Shown piece by piece: positions 17,986 through 26,231 of a stretch of DNA of 38,799 nucleotides. The translations under genes were made by a program, and so were the position numbers. Source of the stretch: Cohaesibacter celericrescens (GTDB lineage: Bacteria > Pseudomonadota > Alphaproteobacteria > Rhizobiales > Cohaesibacteraceae); NCBI RefSeq assembly GCF_002866925.1, contig NZ_PKUQ01000010.1, positions 1 through 38,799 on the forward strand. Reading direction: 5' to 3'. Each line of letters opens with the position of its first letter. Position 1 is the first letter of the stretch. The notes under the pieces were generated by a model. The model had not been told where the DNA came from. It worked only from the letters and a program-made list of their open reading frames with translations, and did not search any database.

Positions 17986-18087
17986 CCACCAACCGTGAGC
18001 CATGATCATCCAAAATGCAGCTGTAGCCATCGCAGGGCTACATCAGGGATCAACAACCTCCTGAGATACGGGTATCAAACAGAAAAA

Positions 18088-18810
18088 TCACAACTCAAAG
18101 GTGCTATTGCCACAACCAACGCCATAGTGCTTGGCCAAGGCTTCCCCGACAGTCCAGTCATGTGCCGTGTCCAGATCAATCATCTCCAGTGGATGAGAGC
18201 AGATGACGCCGCCTGTCTTTTCAGGAAAAAATGTATAGTGATCTTTTACAGATTGCACCCGACTTAGATACAGATTGCCCGCGACGGCAAAAGCCGGCGG
18301 CAGATCCTGAGTGCGCATTTTCCGCACGTCTGTGTCGATAAAGGGGGATAAACGCAAGTCGCTATTCTGCGTAAAGCAATGATAGGGATGATGCCGCGCC
18401 GGAGAAACGCCTATCACAGCATCCAGATGGCTTTGCTCAATCATCGCAAGGGCCTTAATCCAACGGCTTTTATGCCGTATAGGAGACGTCGGCTGCAGCA
18501 GAGCAACATAGTCATAGTGACGCCCCTCTTTCTCCTCGACCTCAAGAGCATGCAAAACAACATCAATAGATGTCGCGGTATCACCGCTGAGGGTCGCCGG
18601 TCTCAACCAAGGCACATCGACACCTTCCGTTTTCGCCACCGAAGCAATTGTGTCACTATCCGTCGAGACAATAATATTCGAAAAATCCGAAATCGCTTGA
18701 GCAAAGCGTAAAGACCAACAAATAAGGGCATCATCAGAGAACAGCTTGATATTCTTGTTGACGATCCGTTTGGATCCTGATCTTGCCGGAATAATAGCCA
18801 GAATTTTCAT
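18088..18810 (-). CDS. CMP-nonulosonate synthetase, NeuA/LegF-like
   Basis: A 240-residue cytidylyltransferase that would activate a nonulosonic (sialic-like) acid with CTP. The N-terminal nucleotide-binding loop IPARSGSKRIVNKN (about 7-20), VSTDSDTIA, LLQPTSPIR and a DLDTAHDW metal/substrate motif near the C-terminus are those of the NeuA family. The gene faces away from neuB, sharing a 115-base divergent region. The sugar is more likely legionaminic-type than sialic or pseudaminic, judged from the other pathway genes in the locus. Its 3' end comes 102 bases from the nosL stop, so nos and glycan units converge here. Confidence 0.9.
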   Translation of the reverse strand: MKILAIIPARSGSKRIVNKNIKLFSDDALICWSLRFAQAISDFSNIIVSTDSDTIASVAKTEGVDVPWLRPATLSGDTATSIDVVLHALEVEEKEGRHYDYVALLQPTSPIRHKSRWIKALAMIEQSHLDAVIGVSPARHHPYHCFTQNSDLRLSPFIDTDVRKMRTQDLPPAFAVAGNLYLSRVQSVKDHYTFFPEKTGGVICSHPLEMIDLDTAHDWTVGEALAKHYGVGCGNSTFEL

Positions 18811-18851
18811 TTCAATGCTTCCGAATTACGATATGCCACAGACTATTAGAT

Positions 18852-18857
18852 TATAAT
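18852..18857. promoter_or_regulatory. Candidate -10 element for neuB and/or neuA
   Basis: TATAAT lies in the divergent region, and the surrounding ATTATAAT reads the same on both strands, so it could serve either gene. No matching -35 hexamer is found at normal spacing. Confidence 0.3.
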
Positions 18858-18870
18858 GCTTGAAGCTACT

Positions 18871-18891
18871 CAATTGCATGACCTGCAATTG
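18871..18891. repeat. 8-base-pair palindrome between neuA and neuB
   Basis: CAATTGCA (18871-18878), a five-base spacer TGACC and TGCAATTG (18884-18891) form perfect inverted arms. It lies in the 115-base divergent region, 34 bases before the neuB ATG and just past the TATAAT. It may be an operator controlling both directions or a leader hairpin of neuB. Confidence 0.5.
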
Positions 18892-18925
18892 GATGTAAAG
18901 CAATAGCAAATGCAGGAGTTCTGGA

Positions 18926-19957
18926 ATGCCAACGTTCATCATTGCTGAAGCCGGTGTCAATCATAATGGTGATGTCGGATTGGCACTCAGGCTGATTGAA
19001 ATTGCCGCTCAATGCGGGGCCGACGCCGTAAAATTTCAGACATTTAGTGCAGAAAAATTGGCCGCAGTAGGCGCGCAAAAAGCCGAATATCAGCAAGAGA
19101 CCACCGGAGATGGCGATCAGCTTTCCATGCTAAAAAAGCTGGAACTCACCAGAGATGAGTTTGGTCGTTTGAAGGCACGATGTGACGCACTTGCTATCGA
19201 GTTCATGTCCACGGCCTTTGATGAGGAGTCTCTGGATTTTTTGGTTTCCATCGGCATCAAGCGCATTAAAATCCCCTCAGGTGAAATTACAAATCTGCCA
19301 TTTATTGCCCATTGCGCGCGCAAGATGATGCCGATTATTTTGTCTACAGGCATGTCTGACTTGGATGAAATTGAACAAGCTGTGGCCTGTATCCGGAGGG
19401 CATGGAAAGACATCGATTTTAAAACAACCGATAAAGAATTTCTGACCATTCTCCATTGCACTTCAAATTATCCCGCCCACCCTCAGGATCTCAATCTCAC
19501 CGCCATGACAACCATCGCGCAAAAGACCGGCTGTCCAACAGGATATTCCGATCACAGCCAGGGCATTGTGGTCTCGCCCGCAGCGGTTGCCTTGGGAGCC
19601 AGTGTAATTGAAAAACATTACACTCTGGACAAAGCCATGGAGGGGCCAGATCACAAGGCTTCTCTGGATCAAGGTGAGCTTTCTACCATGATCAGAGATA
19701 TTCGCATCATTGAACAAGCTCTTGGCACTGGCGAGAAAAAACCCAGCGAAAGTGAATTGCCTGTTCGGGATGTGGCGCGCAAAAGCATTGCGGTTGCCAG
19801 AGACATACCGCAAGGAACCGTTTTATCCCAAAGTGACTTGATTATGCTCCGTCCCGGGACGGGAATTTCTCCAGCTCGCCGTGAAGAGATCGTGGGGAGA
19901 AAAACAAAAAGCGCTCTGCAATCGGGTGCTTTGCTCGATTGGAAAGATATAACGTAG
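18926..19957 (+). CDS. Nonulosonate synthase, NeuB/LegI-like
   Basis: A 343-residue enzyme that would condense phosphoenolpyruvate with a six-carbon amino sugar to form a nonulosonic acid. The N-terminal TIM-barrel begins with AEAGVNHNGD and continues with GADAVKFQTF, KIPSGEI, ILSTGMS, LHCTSNYPA and YSDHS, the standard NeuB blocks. A C-terminal SAF/antifreeze-like domain (about 280-343, RKSIAVARDIPQG) completes the fold. GGAG upstream at about 18913 supports the ATG. It opens the plus-strand glycan run. Sialic, legionaminic and pseudaminic synthases share these motifs; context favours legionaminic. Confidence 0.93.
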   Translation: MPTFIIAEAGVNHNGDVGLALRLIEIAAQCGADAVKFQTFSAEKLAAVGAQKAEYQQETTGDGDQLSMLKKLELTRDEFGRLKARCDALAIEFMSTAFDEESLDFLVSIGIKRIKIPSGEITNLPFIAHCARKMMPIILSTGMSDLDEIEQAVACIRRAWKDIDFKTTDKEFLTILHCTSNYPAHPQDLNLTAMTTIAQKTGCPTGYSDHSQGIVVSPAAVALGASVIEKHYTLDKAMEGPDHKASLDQGELSTMIRDIRIIEQALGTGEKKPSESELPVRDVARKSIAVARDIPQGTVLSQSDLIMLRPGTGISPARREEIVGRKTKSALQSGALLDWKDIT

Positions 19958-20060
19958 AGCATTCTAGCAATACAATATGTGCATCGCGCGCAGAGTGACC
20001 AACTGTTAAGCTCAGCCGCAGTGCCGCTACCGCATTGAAACAAGCCGATTGGAAAGTCTC

Positions 20061-21191
20061 TTGCCTCGGAAAATTTGTTACATAACAGGAACACGTGCAG
20101 ATTTTGGTTTAATGAAGTCCACCCTTCATCTGCTCAATAACGACCCAAATCTGGAATTGGGTATTGTTGTAACCGGCATGCACCTTGATCCAGCATGCGG
20201 AATGACTGTGAACGAGATCGAAGAGGCGCAACTGCCGATAGAGGCGCGCATCAAGCTGGAAAAAATGACCACGTCCGGCGAAGCCATGGCACTCCATATT
20301 GGTACCATGCTGCGCGGCTTCACAGCCCATTTGTCAACCAACCGCCCTGACATTGTTTTATTGCTTGGCGATCGAGGCGAGATGTTAGCAGGAGCTCTGG
20401 CTGCCATCCACCTCAATATACCTGTCGCACACATTCATGGCGGAGAACGTTCCGGAACAGTCGATGAATCGGTTCGCCATGCCATAAGCAAATTGTCCCA
20501 TATTCATTTCGCGGCAACCGAACAAAGCAAGCAACGGCTGATCAAAATGGGAGAGCAGGAAACATCGATTTTTGTCAGTGGCGCGCCCGGTCTCGATGGA
20601 CTTGACGAAATAGAATTACCATCGCTTCAACAACTGGCTGAAAAATACAATCTCGACGCCCAGCGCTCTATTGCCATCCTCTTGTTTCATCCTGTTTTAC
20701 AGGAAGCAGATGAGGCAAAAGCACAAACTGAAATTATCCTGAAAGCCCTGCAGACGAGCAATCATCAAATTCTGGCGTTAATGCCGAATTCAGATAGCGG
20801 CGGCCAATATGTGCGCCAGGCACTGCAAGACTATACAGAAAAATGTAGCTTGCGGCTTGCAACACATTTACCCCGGCTAGAGTTTTTGAGCTTTTTGAAG
20901 AATGGCGATCTCTTGATCGGCAACTCGTCCGCCGGTATCATTGAATCGGCCTGCTTCGGAATACCGGTTATCAATGTTGGCTCCCGTCAGAATTTGCGGG
21001 AGCGCAATGCCAATGTCACAGATCTGCCCATTGATCAGCAGAGGCTTGAACAGGCCCTCCAAGACCTAAAAGGGATGCGCTTCCCTTGCCAAAACATCTA
21101 TGGCAATGGCACTGCGGGACAGGCCATCTTGAGCAAATTGAAAAGTGTCGATCTAACACCAAACTTGCTAAACAAAGTTATCGCATATTAA
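20061..21191 (+). CDS. UDP-GlcNAc 2-epimerase (hydrolysing), NeuC/LegG-like
   Basis: A 376-residue GT-B-fold hydrolysing epimerase that would release ManNAc or its 2,4-diacetamido-6-deoxy analogue from a UDP sugar, giving the NeuB substrate. Family blocks are GTRADFGLMKSTLHLL near the start, LLGDRGEMLAGALAA, HIHGGERSGTVDESVRHA, and GNSSAGIIESACFGIPVINVGSRQ in the UDP-binding C-terminal half. I start at the TTG at 20061, just after GGAAAG; an in-frame TTG at 20049 would add four residues. There is no ATG near the conserved N-terminus. It lies 103 bases after neuB and 64 bases before the acetyltransferase. Confidence 0.9.
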   Translation: MPRKICYITGTRADFGLMKSTLHLLNNDPNLELGIVVTGMHLDPACGMTVNEIEEAQLPIEARIKLEKMTTSGEAMALHIGTMLRGFTAHLSTNRPDIVLLLGDRGEMLAGALAAIHLNIPVAHIHGGERSGTVDESVRHAISKLSHIHFAATEQSKQRLIKMGEQETSIFVSGAPGLDGLDEIELPSLQQLAEKYNLDAQRSIAILLFHPVLQEADEAKAQTEIILKALQTSNHQILALMPNSDSGGQYVRQALQDYTEKCSLRLATHLPRLEFLSFLKNGDLLIGNSSAGIIESACFGIPVINVGSRQNLRERNANVTDLPIDQQRLEQALQDLKGMRFPCQNIYGNGTAGQAILSKLKSVDLTPNLLNKVIAY

Positions 21192-21255
21192 AAGCACGGA
21201 TCGGCATGCTCATTCCAACGAATGATCCAAAAGTCAGACGATTTTGTGAGGGTAT

Positions 21256-21921
21256 ATGACAGCGCAAACCACGAATGATAGCCTCCCTTCGCTCAATATC
21301 ATTGGAGCCGGTGGCCACGCTAAAGTTGTTTTGGAAGCCGCTCTCAAGACGCATTCAATTGCTGATATCCGCATATTTGATCAAGATAAGGACAAGACAG
21401 GCGGCCGATTCCATCTGGATTTGGCAATTGAATATTGGGAGTATCCCCCCCTAACAGGTGCCATACATCTAGCAATCGGTCACAATGACGCCCGTAGGGC
21501 AATCGTTTCTTCTTTGTCAAAATATCACATGCAATTCCTCACCATCACTCACGAAAGGGCGTGTCTCTCCGACACAGCCATTCTGGCCGAAGGCTGTTTT
21601 ATCGCGGCTCAGGCCAATATTGCAGCAGCCAGCAGCATTGGCGCGCATACGATCATCAATCATAATGCCAATGTCGATCATGACTGCAGAATCGGTGCCT
21701 TTTGTCATATAGCCCCCGGCAGTACGATTTGCGGCAATGTTTCGGTCGGAGACGGCACATTGGTAGGGGCCAATGCAACGCTTCTGCCAGGGGTGAGTGT
21801 TGGAGAAGGCTCTATTGTTGCGGCGGGAGCGGTCATCGCCTCCAATGTTGCGCCCTTCACACTGGCATATGGCGTGAACTCAGCGAAGATCGCCCAGAAG
21901 CTCTCTCGGCCTATAAGGTAG
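21256..21921 (+). CDS. NeuD/PglD-family sugar acyltransferase (LegH candidate)
   Basis: A 221-residue left-handed beta-helix transferase. An N-terminal Rossmann-like part with IIGAGGHAKVVLEAA (about 15-29) binds the sugar nucleotide. A C-terminal hexapeptide-repeat region (about 105-210) carries the acetyl-CoA site, and H142 in the NHNANVDHDC stretch is the likely catalytic histidine by family analogy. PglD homologues acetylate the 4-amino group of UDP-4-amino-6-deoxy-GlcNAc; NeuD homologues O-acetylate sialic acid. Since dehydratase and aminotransferase genes are nearby, the PglD/LegH role is favoured. Confidence 0.85.
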   Translation: MTAQTTNDSLPSLNIIGAGGHAKVVLEAALKTHSIADIRIFDQDKDKTGGRFHLDLAIEYWEYPPLTGAIHLAIGHNDARRAIVSSLSKYHMQFLTITHERACLSDTAILAEGCFIAAQANIAAASSIGAHTIINHNANVDHDCRIGAFCHIAPGSTICGNVSVGDGTLVGANATLLPGVSVGEGSIVAAGAVIASNVAPFTLAYGVNSAKIAQKLSRPIR

Positions 21922-22014
21922 CATTTGATGGCAAATATTGCCCGATCCATCATGTCACACTGCCGCGAAACCAACCACGTCTGGCCCCGCCTTATGAATT
22001 TGGGAATGAGATGA

Positions 22015-23271
22015 ATGTCTTTAATCACTGAAACAGGAAAATTCCCCAAAGCGGGCGAAGTGGACATTCTGCTAGGCGCTTATGGTGGCGGCCATATGCG
22101 TATGATCATTCCGGTGGCCAAACAACTGCAGGCACGGGGCCATAAGGTCTGTATTTTTGCCTTTACCACCGCAGTCAGCATGGTTCAATCGAGCGGACTT
22201 CCTTGGTTCAGCTATATGGCTCTGCCTCAAGCGCAGTTACCAGAAGTGAAAGAAAAAGGCCAAGAGCTTGCGTCAGGCTTCCCAGACGGCGGCCCAATGT
22301 CAAAAGCCCACAGCAGCGCCTATTTGGGATGCAATTATCGCGATTTGGTTTTGCAAAACGGGAGCGCAAAAGCAGCAGAAATCTACCAACAAGACGGCCG
22401 CTTTGCCTTCAACCCCATACATTTGATGGAAGAGGTTCTCGACTACATTCAACCCAAGGTCGTCGTCACCACAAGTTCTCCCAGATCCGAAAAAGCCCTA
22501 ATCAAAGCAGCAGGCAACAAGACCATCAATTCGCTCTGTATGCTTGACTTATTCGGCATGCAAGAAGTCGCATGGCTAAAAGAAGCGGGTTTTGGCAATG
22601 AATTATGTGTCTTGAATGAAGGTGTAAAGCAATTTGTTGCCGAGAGCGGACGACCATCAGATGAGATTATTATCACGGGAAACCCTGCCTTTGATCGTTT
22701 GCAAAATGAAGACACAATACAAGCAGGGCGTCTCTTACGCGAAAAGAAAGGGTGGGGTAAAAATGGTAAGATCGTTGTCCTCTACGCGTCTTGCGCAGAA
22801 CCTGCAGTCCATCCTTTCACCGGGGAACCCGGACTGGAAGATCTACCCCGTAAGATTGAAGCCCATTTAGTTGACCTTGTGACCAAAGATGACAAATATG
22901 AGTTGATCATTCGCAGACACCCCAATGAACCTCAAGATGTAAAAACATATGGCTCTATTCATCAAAGTACCATGAAAGATGACATCGATAACCTTATGCA
23001 CGCAGTTGACTTGGTCGTCGTAACAAGATCAACAGTAGCGGTTCAAGCTGCGTTGGCCGGCAGACCTGTCTTGAGCGTTGAGTGCTCCTCTCTTCAAGAC
23101 AGCCCGTTCGGCAAACTGGGGTTTAGTACGGCCGTTTTCTCAATCGAAAAAATAGAAAAAACTTTGAATGCCTTAAGTGAAAAACTGGCAAGCAACAACG
23201 AGAAAAACAGCAATGAAAGCGCCTCGTCTGCTGAGACTGTTGCAAATAGAATACTTGCATTCATGCGATAA
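22015..23271 (+). CDS. GT-B-fold glycosyltransferase-like protein, family not recognised
   Basis: A 418-residue cytoplasmic protein with the two-domain look of GT-B enzymes. A glycine-rich N-terminal loop LLGAYGGGHMRMIIPVAKQL (about 19-38) resembles MurG-type acceptor loops. The C-terminal half has IIRRHPNEP and TRSTVAVQAALAGRPVLSVE, typical of sugar-nucleotide binding. It has no membrane segment. It is the only plausible glycosyltransferase between NeuD and the amidotransferase, so it may transfer the nonulosonate or another locus sugar. The start is the ATG at 22015, with GGGAATGAG upstream. I cannot exclude an epimerase-like or modifying role. Confidence 0.7.
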   Translation: MSLITETGKFPKAGEVDILLGAYGGGHMRMIIPVAKQLQARGHKVCIFAFTTAVSMVQSSGLPWFSYMALPQAQLPEVKEKGQELASGFPDGGPMSKAHSSAYLGCNYRDLVLQNGSAKAAEIYQQDGRFAFNPIHLMEEVLDYIQPKVVVTTSSPRSEKALIKAAGNKTINSLCMLDLFGMQEVAWLKEAGFGNELCVLNEGVKQFVAESGRPSDEIIITGNPAFDRLQNEDTIQAGRLLREKKGWGKNGKIVVLYASCAEPAVHPFTGEPGLEDLPRKIEAHLVDLVTKDDKYELIIRRHPNEPQDVKTYGSIHQSTMKDDIDNLMHAVDLVVVTRSTVAVQAALAGRPVLSVECSSLQDSPFGKLGFSTAVFSIEKIEKTLNALSEKLASNNEKNSNESASSAETVANRILAFMR

Positions 23272-23283
23272 GGCCGCCTGATT

Positions 23284-23298
23284 TTTGAACAGTTCAAA
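23284..23298. repeat. 15-base palindrome in leader of amidotransferase unit
   Basis: TTTGAAC, a single A and GTTCAAA form a perfect palindrome just after the preceding gene and 172 bases before the amidotransferase ATG. It could be a regulator site or part of a weak terminator; no T-run follows. Confidence 0.35.
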
Positions 23299-23393
23299 GA
23301 CTATAAATGTCAGCAATTGGAGGCCGAACCTGAGGCTTCGCGCCACAGCGCTTGATCGTAAAAACCTCACTTTTTTGCAAATATGATGTGCTA

Positions 23394-23421
23394 TTGCTTG
23401 CAATGGCTATGCATGTATAGG
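23394..23421 (+). promoter_or_regulatory. Candidate sigma-70 promoter for amidotransferase-hisF-hisH unit
   Basis: TTGCTT at 23394-23399 and TATAGG at 23416-23421 are separated by 16 bases and lie 48 bases before the ATG at 23470. The 198-base gap upstream supports a separate promoter here. Both hexamers deviate from consensus. Confidence 0.3.
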
Positions 23422-23469
23422 TATGAGACAGACACCACATCGTCGTTCATATAATGAATAGGGTTGCTT

Positions 23470-24798
23470 ATGGCTTTCTTGCACTCGGATCCCCGCAAAG
23501 ATAATTTGGATCTTTCTCTTTATGCGCCAAACTTAGAGGCACCGGAAACGATGTACGGTTTGCCGCAGAAGGTTACATTTTGTAAGAAGTGTGTGATTTC
23601 CAATCAGCGCCCCAATTCAACTGTTGAGCACAAGCATACCTCCACCAGCAAAAAACAGACAATCAACTTTGATAAAGATGGCATTTGCGATGCCTGCCGC
23701 GTTGCAGAACGCAAACATCAAGACATTGATTGGGAAGAACGCCGCCGTGAGCTGGAAGTCCTGTGTGACAAATATCGCTCACGGAATGGCTCTTATGATT
23801 GCTTGGTTCCAGGCTCCGGTGGCAAAGACAGTTTCTATCAATCATGGATGCTGAAATACGAATTTGGCATGAATCCGTTGACCGTTACGTGGGCACCTCA
23901 CATCTACACGGACTGGGGTTGGCGGAATTTTGATCGCTGGATCCACTCGGGGTTTGATAATTATTTGATGACTCCGAACGGCCGTGTAAAACGCCTCATT
24001 ACGCGATTGGCCGTTGAAAATCTGTTCCATCCCTTTCAGCCATTTATAGTTGGCCAAAAATCCTATGCCCCCCAAATGGCAATCCAGATGCAAATTCCCC
24101 TCGTTTTCTATGGGGAAGACGAAGCTGAGTATGGCAACCCAATTGCTGATACGACAAGCGCACAACGCAATTACACCTATTTTTCAAGTTCATCAGATAG
24201 TGAGATCTTTTTAGGAGGGACATCCGTCCAATCTTTGCAAGATGATTATGGCGTGCGCCCCGCGGACCTCAAGGTCTATTGCCCATCCAACCCCGACGAT
24301 CTTCGCGCCAACGACATCAACGTGCATTATCTTGGCTATTATTTAAAATGGCACCCACAGGCCGCCTATTACTTCGCCGTTGAAAAAGGAGGCTTTGAAG
24401 CCTCCCCCCATCGCACACCCGGCACCTATTCCAAATATCATTCGCTTGATGATCGAATTGACGATCTACATTATTATACAACGCACATAAAATTTGGCAT
24501 CGGGCGCGCAACACATGATGCTGCGCAAGAAATTCGTTCTGGTGATATTGAACGAGAAGAAGGTGTCGCACTGTGCAATCGGTATGATGGTGAATATCCA
24601 GAGAGGTTTTCTGATCAATTGATGGCGTATCTGTCCTTACCAGAGGAAGAATACCCTCAAGCATCGAAGATGTTTGAAACACCGATCATAGATCGCGACT
24701 ATTTCGAGGCTTTGTCAAACCGTTTTCGTCCTCCTCATCTCTGGAGTTTTGGAAATGAAGGATGGAAGCTACGCCATCGTGTCGCAAACAATGTTTAA
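23470..24798 (+). CDS. N-acetyl sugar amidotransferase (WbpG/PseA/LegA-type)
   Basis: A 442-residue ATP-dependent enzyme of the PP-loop superfamily that converts an N-acetyl group on a sugar to an acetamidino group with ammonia. Two Cys pairs near the N-terminus (CKKC at about 35-38 and CDAC at about 72-75) probably bind zinc. The PP-loop PGSGGKDS has G115-S121, with K119-D120. Length and layout match P. aeruginosa WbpG and the Campylobacter flagellin-sugar amidotransferases. The ATG at 23470 has AGGG six bases upstream. HisF and HisH paralogues follow at once, the usual ammonia supply for this enzyme. Confidence 0.9.
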   Translation: MAFLHSDPRKDNLDLSLYAPNLEAPETMYGLPQKVTFCKKCVISNQRPNSTVEHKHTSTSKKQTINFDKDGICDACRVAERKHQDIDWEERRRELEVLCDKYRSRNGSYDCLVPGSGGKDSFYQSWMLKYEFGMNPLTVTWAPHIYTDWGWRNFDRWIHSGFDNYLMTPNGRVKRLITRLAVENLFHPFQPFIVGQKSYAPQMAIQMQIPLVFYGEDEAEYGNPIADTTSAQRNYTYFSSSSDSEIFLGGTSVQSLQDDYGVRPADLKVYCPSNPDDLRANDINVHYLGYYLKWHPQAAYYFAVEKGGFEASPHRTPGTYSKYHSLDDRIDDLHYYTTHIKFGIGRATHDAAQEIRSGDIEREEGVALCNRYDGEYPERFSDQLMAYLSLPEEEYPQASKMFETPIIDRDYFEALSNRFRPPHLWSFGNEGWKLRHRVANNV

Positions 24799-24810
24799 TA
24801 AGGATGTGGC

Positions 24811-25566
24811 ATGAACATCAGATTGATTGCGCGGTTGGATGTAAAGCTGTCCCATCTGATTAAAGGCGTTCAGATGGAAGGGTGGCGCAAAATGGGCAAC
24901 CCTGCGGAACGGGCTAAGTTATACTATGCGCAAGGTGCCGATGAACTTCTTTATATGGATGTCGTTGCCTCACTTTATGAGCGCAACAATCTAAAAGACA
25001 TCGTCCGCGAAGTGGCATCCGAAAGCTTTGTGCCAATTACCGTCGGCGGAGGTATCCGCACCCTGGACAGCGTCAAAGAACTGTTGGATGTGGGTGCAGA
25101 CAAAGTAGCGATCAACACGGCAGCAACCCAAAGACCTGAACTTTTACGCGAAATTTCAGATACATATGGGTCGCAGGCCACCGTGCTTTCTATTGAAGCA
25201 AAGAGCCAACCTCAGGGCGGCTGGGAAGCAATGACGGACAATGGACGGAACAATACCGGTTTAGACGTCATCAAGTGGGCTGTTGATGCCGCACGGCTTG
25301 GCGCTGGAGAATTATTGCTTTCGTCGATTGACAAGGATGGAACCTCGAAAGGGATGGACTTGGCGTTAATAGACGCTGTATCCCGCGAAGTAGACATTCC
25401 GGTAATAGCGACTGGTGGCGTCGGTCAGGCCAGTGATGTAATTGAAGGTGTCCGACATGGAGCAAGTGCGATTGGACTTGCTAAGGCATTGCACACGGAT
25501 GCGCTCACATTTCCCGATCTTCGAAATGAATTAAGAAAAGCAGACATCAACGTACGTGCTGTTTGA
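24811..25566 (+). CDS. HisF-like ammonia-channel subunit (WbpI/HisF2 role)
   Basis: A 251-residue TIM barrel homologous to HisF. D10 aligns with the catalytic Asp11 of Thermotoga HisF, but the second catalytic aspartate (Asp130) is glutamate here: E129 in SIEAKS. The phosphate-binding loops GGGIRT and ATGGVG, and the SSIDKDGTSKG loop, remain. The CLDVKDGRVVKG opening is altered to RLDVKLSHLIKG. These features, and the position between a sugar amidotransferase and a HisH, mark it as a paralogue that channels ammonia rather than making histidine. AAGGA upstream supports the ATG at 24811. It lies 12 bases after the amidotransferase. Confidence 0.88.
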   Translation: MNIRLIARLDVKLSHLIKGVQMEGWRKMGNPAERAKLYYAQGADELLYMDVVASLYERNNLKDIVREVASESFVPITVGGGIRTLDSVKELLDVGADKVAINTAATQRPELLREISDTYGSQATVLSIEAKSQPQGGWEAMTDNGRNNTGLDVIKWAVDAARLGAGELLLSSIDKDGTSKGMDLALIDAVSREVDIPVIATGGVGQASDVIEGVRHGASAIGLAKALHTDALTFPDLRNELRKADINVRAV

Positions 25567-25577
25567 AAAGGATTGTC

Positions 25578-26231
25578 ATGACCAAACAAGTTGTTGTCAT
25601 TGATTATGGCATCGGGAATGTTTTTTCTGTTTGCAATGCACTGAAAGAAGTGAATGTTGATGCGGTTTTATCAGGCGATCTTAACGTAATAAAATCCGCA
25701 GATCGTATCGTCTTACCCGGCGTGGGAGCTTTTTCGCGCGCCATGTCTGCGCTAAAGGACAAAGGAATAGATGATGCCATCCGGGCTTTTGTCGAAACCG
25801 AGCGACCTTTCTTAGGAATTTGCATCGGCATGCAAGTTTTAATGCAGCACTCCACGGAAATGGGAACCCATCAGGGGCTGGGCTTGATTGAAGGCATCGT
25901 GGACAGGATCGATTCCAAAACCACGGACGGGGCACGTCTGCTTGTGCCTCACATCAGCTGGGCACAATTGCATAAACCTAAGTCTGCGCCAGAGGATATC
26001 TGGAACCAGTGCGTCCTCCCCCAAAGAAACGATCACAACCCAGCCTATTATTTCGTGCATTCCTATTCTGCACGTCCTGTACATAAGGACAACCTGCTGG
26101 CAGAAGCCACTTATGGTGGACATGCTTTAACCGCAGCAATAAAGAAAAACAATATCACGGGCCTTCAGTTTCATCCTGAAAGAAGCGGCAAGGCGGGCTT
26201 GGAATTGTTAAACCGCTTCACCCAGATTTAG
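25578..26231 (+). CDS. HisH-like glutaminase subunit (HisH2 role)
   Basis: A 217-residue class I glutamine amidotransferase of the HisH type that would release ammonia from glutamine and pass it through the HisF-like barrel to the sugar amidotransferase. The nucleophile is C82 in FLGICIGMQ, and the triad is completed by H199 and E201 in QFHPERSG. DYGIGNVFSV near the N-terminus and the GVGAF loop are HisH hallmarks. The ATG at 25578 has AAGGA five bases upstream; a TTG at 25563 overlaps the hisF stop and is less likely. It ends the amidotransferase-hisF-hisH unit. Confidence 0.9.
   Translation: MTKQVVVIDYGIGNVFSVCNALKEVNVDAVLSGDLNVIKSADRIVLPGVGAFSRAMSALKDKGIDDAIRAFVETERPFLGICIGMQVLMQHSTEMGTHQGLGLIEGIVDRIDSKTTDGARLLVPHISWAQLHKPKSAPEDIWNQCVLPQRNDHNPAYYFVHSYSARPVHKDNLLAEATYGGHALTAAIKKNNITGLQFHPERSGKAGLELLNRFTQI

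Noticed and set aside
18022..18042. Hairpin after nosL as a terminator
   Set aside because: The seven-base-pair stem is real but no T-run follows on either strand, so I do not call it a terminator.
17995..18267. Plus-strand 90-codon frame after nosL starting with a His/Cys-rich stretch (MSHDHPKCSC)
   Set aside because: The metal-binding look is limited to the first residues; most of the frame is antisense to the NeuA-like gene and there is no ribosome site.
24811..26231. Histidine biosynthesis genes hisF and hisH
   Set aside because: They lie directly after a sugar amidotransferase, no other his gene is near, and the HisF homologue has a changed catalytic residue.
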